Of a DNA stretch of 33,427 bases, positions 27,750-33,427 are shown in pieces (the stretch's first letter is position 1; each line of letters opens with the position of its first letter). The stretch covers positions 1 to 33,427 of the forward strand of contig VGWI01000018.1 of NCBI GenBank assembly GCA_016873655.1, written 5' to 3'. A model generated the notes under the pieces. The model was not told where the DNA came from. It made no database searches and worked only from the letters and a program-made list of their open reading frames with translations. The position numbers were made by a program, and so were the translations under genes. Source of the DNA: Lentisphaerota bacterium (GTDB taxonomy: Bacteria; Verrucomicrobiota; Kiritimatiellia; UBA8416; VGWI01).

Positions 27750-29564
27750 ATGATATCAATAGAACATGTTAGGAACTTCTGCATCATCGCCCATATTGAC
27801 CACGGCAAGTCCACACTGGCCGACAGGCTGCTCCAGTTGACCGGCACTATCGAGGAACGTGACTTCAGGGCGCAGGTGTTGGACGGCATGGACTTGGAAC
27901 GGGAGCGGGGCATCACGATCAAGTCGCATCCCGTCACGATGAACTACAGGCTCCCGGACGGGACAGCGTACACGCTCAACCTGATAGACACGCCGGGACA
28001 CGTTGATTTCGCCTACGAGGTGTCCCGCAGCATGGCGGCGTGCGAGGGGGCTGTGCTTGTTGTCGATGCAGGGCAGGGTGTCGAGGCGCAAACGGTGGCA
28101 AACGCTTTCATGGCGATGGAACGGGGACTCGAGATCATCCCGGTGATAAACAAGGTTGACCTGCCGAGCGCCAACGTTGATGCCACGGTGAAGCAGATAG
28201 AGGACATCCTGGCCATCCCGTTCGATGAGCCACTCCTGGTCAGCGCCAAGACTGGACAGGGCATCCAGGATGTGATGGACGCGATCGTGCGCCGTGTGCC
28301 GCCGCCGAAGACGTCGTCCGATCCGGCGGAAGCCAGGCCCAGGGCTCTGGTGTTTGATTCGGTGTACGACGCGTTCAGGGGCGTCGTGACCTACGTGCGA
28401 GTGTTTGACGGAACTCTGTCGGTTGGCGACAAGGTCCGGATGCTCGGCACGGGGGTCGATACGTACCTCAAGGAAGTGGGCATTTTCAAGCCGGCCGCGG
28501 TGCCGACGAAGATCTTGACCGCCGGCGATGTCGGTTATTTAGTCGGGACAATAAAGTCGCCGTCGGAGATCCGCATCGGCGATACCGTGACGCTTGCCGA
28601 CAGGGCGTCAACGGAGCCGCTGCCTGGCTTCCGCGAGGTCCATCCGATGGTGTTCTGCGGACTGTATCCGATCGACTCCAACGAATACGAGAAGGTGCGC
28701 CAGGGGCTTGAGAAGCTTTGCCTGAACGACTCATCCGTGCAGTACCGCTCGGAAACCTCTGCCGCGCTCGGGTTCGGATTCCGGTGCGGTTTCCTGGGGC
28801 TCCTTCACATGGAGGTCGTGCAGGAGCGGCTCCGTCGCGAGTTCGACCTGGACATCATCGGCACGACGCCCGGAGTCGTCTACAGGGTCCACCAGCGGGA
28901 CGGCAGCGTCGTCGAAGTGGACAACCCAGTGCTTCTGCCGGATCCGGCCCTGATCGAGTTGATAGAGGAGCCGATGATCAAGGCGTTCATCATCTGCCAC
29001 AATGAAAACATCGGCGACCTTCTGAAGCTGGTGATGGACCGCCGCGGCGAAGTCACCAAGACCGAATCGCTGGACACGTTGCGGGTGATGATGACTGCCC
29101 GGATGCCTCTTAACGAGATACTGACCGACTTCCATGACTGTCTTAAGAGCATAAGCCACGGGTACGCCTCCATGGATTACGAGCACAGCGGGTACCAGGA
29201 TAGCGACATAGTGCGGATGGACATACTGCTCAACGGAGAACCGGTGGACGCTTTTTCATGCATGGTGCACAGGAGCAAGGCTGCGACTCGTGGCCGGCAG
29301 ATATGCAAGGCGCTTGCGGATTCAATCCCGTCGCACATGTTCACTATCCCTGTTCAGGCTGCATTAGGTAGAACGATCATCGCAAGGGAGACAATCAGGC
29401 AGTTCCGCAAGGACGTCACGGCGAAGCTGTACGGCGGGGACGTGACTCGAAAGCGAAAGCTCCTGGAGAAACAGAAGGCCGGGAAAAAGCGGATGAAACA
29501 GTTCGGGAAAGTGAACGTTCCCCAGAAGGCATTCATCTCTGTGCTGAAATCGGGTGGGGCATGA
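27750..29564 (+). CDS. lepA: Elongation factor 4 (LepA)
   Basis: MISIEHVRNFCIIAHIDHGKSTLADRLLQLTG; DTPGHVDFAYEVSRSMAACEGAVLVVDA; C-terminal FRKDVTAKLYGGDVTRKRKLLEKQKAGKKRMKQFGKVNVPQKAFISVLK. Confidence 0.97.
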   Translation: MISIEHVRNFCIIAHIDHGKSTLADRLLQLTGTIEERDFRAQVLDGMDLERERGITIKSHPVTMNYRLPDGTAYTLNLIDTPGHVDFAYEVSRSMAACEGAVLVVDAGQGVEAQTVANAFMAMERGLEIIPVINKVDLPSANVDATVKQIEDILAIPFDEPLLVSAKTGQGIQDVMDAIVRRVPPPKTSSDPAEARPRALVFDSVYDAFRGVVTYVRVFDGTLSVGDKVRMLGTGVDTYLKEVGIFKPAAVPTKILTAGDVGYLVGTIKSPSEIRIGDTVTLADRASTEPLPGFREVHPMVFCGLYPIDSNEYEKVRQGLEKLCLNDSSVQYRSETSAALGFGFRCGFLGLLHMEVVQERLRREFDLDIIGTTPGVVYRVHQRDGSVVEVDNPVLLPDPALIELIEEPMIKAFIICHNENIGDLLKLVMDRRGEVTKTESLDTLRVMMTARMPLNEILTDFHDCLKSISHGYASMDYEHSGYQDSDIVRMDILLNGEPVDAFSCMVHRSKAATRGRQICKALADSIPSHMFTIPVQAALGRTIIARETIRQFRKDVTAKLYGGDVTRKRKLLEKQKAGKKRMKQFGKVNVPQKAFISVLKSGGA

Positions 29565-30742
29565 TCGCCGGCTATCTTGCAGCCAGACGGGCAAGGAAGC
29601 ACGCCGCGAACCTGCTGCGGCACGCGGTTCACCTGAAGAACATGCGCGGCGACCTTCTCTGTCCGGAAGACCTGGCGAGGCTGCATTCAATCATCGGAAG
29701 GCTACGTGCTGCTGCGGCGCAGAAGGACCTATCCGGAATCGGCGATGCGAACAGCGAAGCAGAGGAAGTGATCCTGCAGCTTGCGCCGAAACGCGGCTCC
29801 GCCGTACTCCGCGAGAACATGGAAATGCTCTTCGTCGCGGTGGCTGTGGCAATGGCATTCCGGTCGTACTTCATGCAGCCGTTCAAGATCCCGACAGGTT
29901 CTATGCAGCCGACGCTGTACGGGGTGCACAGCCGGATGCAGGACCATCCGGGGTGGACCGACCGGGTGCCCTGTAAGGCCGTGAAATGGCTGGTCACCGG
30001 AGAATGGTATCGCGAGGTCAGGGTAGGGGCATCCGTATCGGACCATTGGCCGTTCAAGCCGGTAAAGTACCTTCTCACACGCAGGTGGTACCGTCCGTTA
30101 AGAGGGAGCGCTCCACTGCTCGGCCCCTTCACCTCCGAGGCCACAAAGCCGGAGTCATTCATCTTCGTGGTGGGGCCGAACCGTTACGATATCCCGAAGG
30201 ACGCAGTCATGCGGGGTGAGCTGGCAGTTATGCCCGGCCAGTATGTGCAGGAAGGCGACCTGCTCTGGCGCGGTGTTGTAACATCCGGCGACCATCTCTT
30301 TGTGAACCGTGTGGCATGGAACTTCACTCGTCCGTCACGCGGCGATGTCGCTGTCTTTTCGACCAGCGGCATACACGACCTGATTCAAGGCACCCACTAC
30401 ATCAAGCGTCTCATCGGGCTTCCCGGTGAGACAGTTTCCGTGGATCCTCCCGAGGTCTTGGTTGACGGTCGGCCGGTTGAAGTTCCCGAGTCAGTCGGCC
30501 GGATCAGCAGGCGGGAACCCGGATACGAGTTCGGCTGGACCCTCGCGACGTCGCCTGATGCCATCCTTCGCCGTCCAGGCGACTCGTTGCGAATTGGGGC
30601 TGCTTCGTACTTCGTTCTTGGCGACAACACCGTGAACAGTCGTGACGGCCGCTACTGGGGCACGGTTCCCGACAGGAATCTGGTCGGACCGGCGTTCGTC
30701 GTCTACTGGCCAATCTCAAAGCGGTGGGGCCTCATCCGATAG
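29561..30742 (+). CDS. lepB: Signal peptidase I with enlarged N-terminus and long insertion
   Basis: TM helix then FKIPTGSMQPTL (catalytic Ser), HYIKRLIGLPGE (catalytic Lys), VLGDNTVNSRDGRYWGTVP. ATGA overlap with lepA. Confidence 0.93.
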   Translation: MIAGYLAARRARKHAANLLRHAVHLKNMRGDLLCPEDLARLHSIIGRLRAAAAQKDLSGIGDANSEAEEVILQLAPKRGSAVLRENMEMLFVAVAVAMAFRSYFMQPFKIPTGSMQPTLYGVHSRMQDHPGWTDRVPCKAVKWLVTGEWYREVRVGASVSDHWPFKPVKYLLTRRWYRPLRGSAPLLGPFTSEATKPESFIFVVGPNRYDIPKDAVMRGELAVMPGQYVQEGDLLWRGVVTSGDHLFVNRVAWNFTRPSRGDVAVFSTSGIHDLIQGTHYIKRLIGLPGETVSVDPPEVLVDGRPVEVPESVGRISRREPGYEFGWTLATSPDAILRRPGDSLRIGAASYFVLGDNTVNSRDGRYWGTVPDRNLVGPAFVVYWPISKRWGLIR

Positions 30743-31218
30743 GTATCGCGCGCACCGGACTCCGCCTGTAAAGGCCGGGAGCCGCGTCCAGACAGGTTCG
30801 CTTGCTCCTGGCATTACGGCGGTCCAGCGTAAATAAGCCAGACTGAATCTCGCAGATCAATTCTCGCAATCCTCGGGGTTACGGCACGTCGCATAATATA
30901 TCTTATGTCTACTCATGATGCGGCCCGGCCACAAAATGTGGGGTTCGGGATGGCTGTAAGGCTGTCTGACACACGAATACAAGAAGACCGTTCTGGGCCG
31001 CGGCATGGCAAACAGCAAAGCCTGCGACCGGAATCCCGTCTACGTCTTGGCCGGAGGCAAGTGTGTCGAGCCGTGGGCGCGCGATGATGGTGTTTGAACG
31101 GTCGTGATAAGCGCCAGGAATGTAGACGTTCGGTTCTCGGATGGCGTACATGCAGAACCTCAGTGACACGGCGAGTCAGAATCGCGCAGCCAGAATTGCT
31201 GGCCGTGGCGTGTCGCAG

Positions 31219-32133
31219 CTAGCGGACCTCGTAGACCAGTCGCATGTCCTGTCCGTCGCGGTCAACGTCGAGCACGAAGACGTTTGCCTTGTCCTGGACG
31301 AACTGCGAGATCAGGAACTCAGCGCGGCGTCGGCTGCTCATTTCTATCGAGTTCGCCTTCCTGACGATGTCGCCTTCGCGCAGGCCCACTGAGTCGAAGA
31401 ATTCCTTCTCGCCCTCTATTCCGAGCCTGTACCCATTTATGCGGCGGTTCTCGCCATACACCGGCTTCAGAGAGTCGAATACGGCGACAAGCCGCTCAGG
31501 GCTGTCTCGAAGGGTGCTGTAGTAATCAACGAGCGCCTTTCTGCTGTAGACCCATCGGTTCTCACCCGTGCGAACTCCGCCGAACGCGTCGGGCGATCCA
31601 GGAATGCCTGACGATGCAGCGCCGACTAACCCGGTGGAATCGTGTGACACGGCTTCCGCTGTCGGCCCCGAGAAAGTAAGGAGCAGGTCCTCTTCGACGC
31701 TGCCGAGTTTCACGACCACCTTGTCAGCGGAAATTCTCACTATGACGGCATCTCCGATTGCGCTGCCTTCGGAGACGACGTGTTGTGCTCTTGCCGACAA
31801 CTCGTCAATTACCGCGCGTCTGTGTTCGGTACCGTCGTCGTCGCCATCCGCCGTAAACGTTCCGGCCAGCCGGAACCGTTGGGAGACGGGCCCGCCTTGC
31901 AAGGTGCCGGCCCCCACCCCGCCGAAGACGCCGGCATTCAGACTGCCTGGAAGGAAGGGCGTGACCCAGTCAGACGACGACATACGTTCGCGCTGAGCCG
32001 CGTTCTCCTGCATGCCTGACGCGACTTCAGCAGAACGCCGCAAGAGGAATACGGAGACCGCCGCGGAGGCGGCGAGAATCAGGGCCCCAGCGCCTGGTCT
32101 GAAAAAGAATGAGTGTCGGTTGACGGGAGTCAT
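31219..32133 (-). CDS. Type II secretion GspC/PDZ-like membrane protein
   Basis: N-terminal TM helix; FRLAGTFTADG; C-terminal PDZ-like stretch (YRLGIEGEKEFFDSVGLREGDIVRKANSIEMSSRRRAEFLISQF). Start codon position is uncertain. Confidence 0.7.
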   Translation of the reverse strand: MTPVNRHSFFFRPGAGALILAASAAVSVFLLRRSAEVASGMQENAAQRERMSSSDWVTPFLPGSLNAGVFGGVGAGTLQGGPVSQRFRLAGTFTADGDDDGTEHRRAVIDELSARAQHVVSEGSAIGDAVIVRISADKVVVKLGSVEEDLLLTFSGPTAEAVSHDSTGLVGAASSGIPGSPDAFGGVRTGENRWVYSRKALVDYYSTLRDSPERLVAVFDSLKPVYGENRRINGYRLGIEGEKEFFDSVGLREGDIVRKANSIEMSSRRRAEFLISQFVQDKANVFVLDVDRDGQDMRLVYEVR

Positions 32134-32511
32134 AAGCCGGATTCTGTATCCGAATGAACGGACCCGGTCATTTGTCTGATGCGATCTACCCGGAACTGTG
32201 CTCCAGACGTCTGAGACGCCGGGAGACCGGAGCGGGCAGCTCCCAGTCCCCTATTTGATCTTGCTCCGGACGGGGCTTGCCTTGCGGCCTTCATCGCTGT
32301 CGGCCCGGTGGTCTCTTACACCACCTTTTCACCCTTACCCCTGTGCTCCCTGGAGAGCACGGGGGCGGTCTGTTTTCTGTGGCGCTATCCGTCTCTTCCG
32401 CTTCACCGGAAAAGCCCCCGCTTGCGCGGGGCATCCTGCCCTTCGGAGTCCGGACTTTCCTCCACCGACGCATTGAGCGCAGGCAGCGACCGGTCATCCC
32501 GTCAACCGACA
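32114..32511 (-). ncRNA. rnpB: RNase P RNA, bacterial class A
   Basis: On the minus strand: GGAGGAAAGTCCGGACTCCG, CCACAGAAAACAGACCGCC, GGTAAGGGTGAAAAGGTGGTGTAAGAGACCACC and ACAGAATCCGGCTTATG. Ends set by a perfect 15-bp P1 pairing, TGTCGGTTGACGGGA with TCCCGTCAACCGACA. Confidence 0.96.
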
Positions 32512-32515
32512 CAAC

Positions 32516-33205
32516 TCAGTATACCAGGCGCCCGCAGTAACTGCACTTCACCATTTCAGCCTGCTTGCGGGCGTCGTGAACTACGAACCGGGGCACCTTC
32601 ATGTGGCAACCCCCGCAGACGCCGTCCTCTATCGGCACCAGCGCCAGGTCGCGCCTGGAGAAGATGGTCCGGTATGTCGATAGCCAGACCGGGTCAATCA
32701 ATGCGGCCTTCTGCTCACGTTCCGCCTTGAACTTCGATATTTCAGACTCGATCTCCACAAGCTTTGCTTCCCAAGTATGTATGTCCTTGCGTATGACGGC
32801 CTCTTCGGACGCCAGGCTGGATCGCGAGTTTTCAACGGAGGTCTTTGCCTCCTCCGTTTCCTGCATGAGGACGAGTTCCCGGTCCTCCAGTCCGTTGATC
32901 TGGGCCTCTATCCCCGAGATTTCGTCCTGTATGGCCTTGAATTCCTTGTTGGTCTTGAGATCCATCTGCTGCATCCGAAGCTTCTTGATCTTCTCGCGAA
33001 GGCACCCCGCGTCGACTTCGATGTCCTTTACCGCGGCCTGCTTCGTCTTCAGGTAATCCTCCGCCGCCTTCACGGCTGCGCGGTGACCGTCAAGTCTGGA
33101 TTCCTCAAGCGCCTTTCGCGCCGGGATGTCCGATTGCAGCCGCTCCAGCTCTCGAATGCGGCAGTCCGTTTCTTGCAGGGAAAGCAGATTCTCAATTTGG
33201 CTCAC
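32516..33205 (-). CDS. Coiled-coil C4-type zinc-ribbon protein (CT398/DUF164-like)
   Basis: Long coiled coil followed by CGGCHMKVP...VKCSYCGRLVY zinc ribbon. GTG start. Confidence 0.88.
   Translation of the reverse strand: MSQIENLLSLQETDCRIRELERLQSDIPARKALEESRLDGHRAAVKAAEDYLKTKQAAVKDIEVDAGCLREKIKKLRMQQMDLKTNKEFKAIQDEISGIEAQINGLEDRELVLMQETEEAKTSVENSRSSLASEEAVIRKDIHTWEAKLVEIESEISKFKAEREQKAALIDPVWLSTYRTIFSRRDLALVPIEDGVCGGCHMKVPRFVVHDARKQAEMVKCSYCGRLVY
32518..32526 (-). promoter_or_regulatory. Candidate extended -10 promoter element for rnpB
   Basis: TGGTATACT on the minus strand. The seventh base downstream is 32511, the first base of the P1 stem. Confidence 0.55.
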
Positions 33206-33369
33206 GGTCCGTTGGTCCCCCAGCGATCCGACAATCGGCTGTCGTCAAGGACGCCGACAATAACGTCGCTGAGGTTCTCCTGTCAACATCGAGGAGGATG
33301 GAAGATAGCGGTCGGGTGCATGACGGATTTCTAGCAAAGAGCGAAAGAAGGGCTTGCATTGGCCATAGG

Positions 33370-33389
33370 GTCCCTAGTAGCCTAGGGAC
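33370..33389. promoter_or_regulatory. Perfect palindrome abutting a start codon (operator or hairpin)
   Basis: GTCCCTAG-TAGC-CTAGGGAC followed immediately by ATG at 33390. Confidence 0.55.
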
Positions 33390-33427
33390 ATGACAGACAC
33401 CAGCCGTTCGTTGTCGGAACAGCGCCG
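33390..33427 (+). CDS. N-terminal fragment of a CDS truncated by the window edge
   Basis: ATG followed by open frame MTDTSRSLSEQR. A TTGCAT hexamer lies upstream. Confidence 0.4.
   Translation, partial: MTDTSRSLSEQR

Noticed and set aside
32198-32730. Plus-strand ORFs overlapping rnpB
   Set aside because: Sequence is explained by RNase P RNA on the minus strand.
1-33427. tRNA, rRNA, CRISPR or phage-defence loci
   Set aside because: No tRNA T-arm/cloverleaf, rRNA motif, repeat array, Cas or recognisable defence protein noticed in a read-through by eye; tRNAscan-SE/Infernal would be decisive.

Overview
The window is about 33.4 kb of GC-rich, densely packed bacterial chromosome. Gene content suggests a PVC-type lineage (inference only). 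From left to right it contains: a sugar isomerase; a minus-strand larE then tetR-tolC-hlyD-RND efflux cluster; a GT2 and a CPBP protease; a DDE insertion sequence; rpoD; a membrane-anchored RRM protein; a DJ-1/PfpI protein; thrC; rnr; a small basic ORF; a pabB-pabC fusion; a Wzm/Wzt-type ABC exporter; nadC-coaX-manC-ruvX-truA; rpe; lepA-lepB; a GspC-like protein; RNase P RNA; and a zinc-ribbon protein. The least ordinary feature is a two-copy, inverted-orientation, MITE-like repeat at 10246-10419 and 26852-26994. The copies share a 15-bp end motif CGCNCATTATTCATG and are flanked by 4-bp direct repeats (CTAG, CCAG). Each sits exactly on the stop codon of the preceding gene and has about 92% conserved, structured internal sequence. 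Other notable structures are: rnpB fitted between two genes, with a candidate extended -10 inside the upstream stop-codon region and the downstream ATG inside its 3' end; a TetR-operator-like palindrome; palindromes directly abutting start codons; an IS with multi-copy end repeats; and a signal peptidase I with an internal duplicated motif. All comparisons were made by eye; no searches were run.
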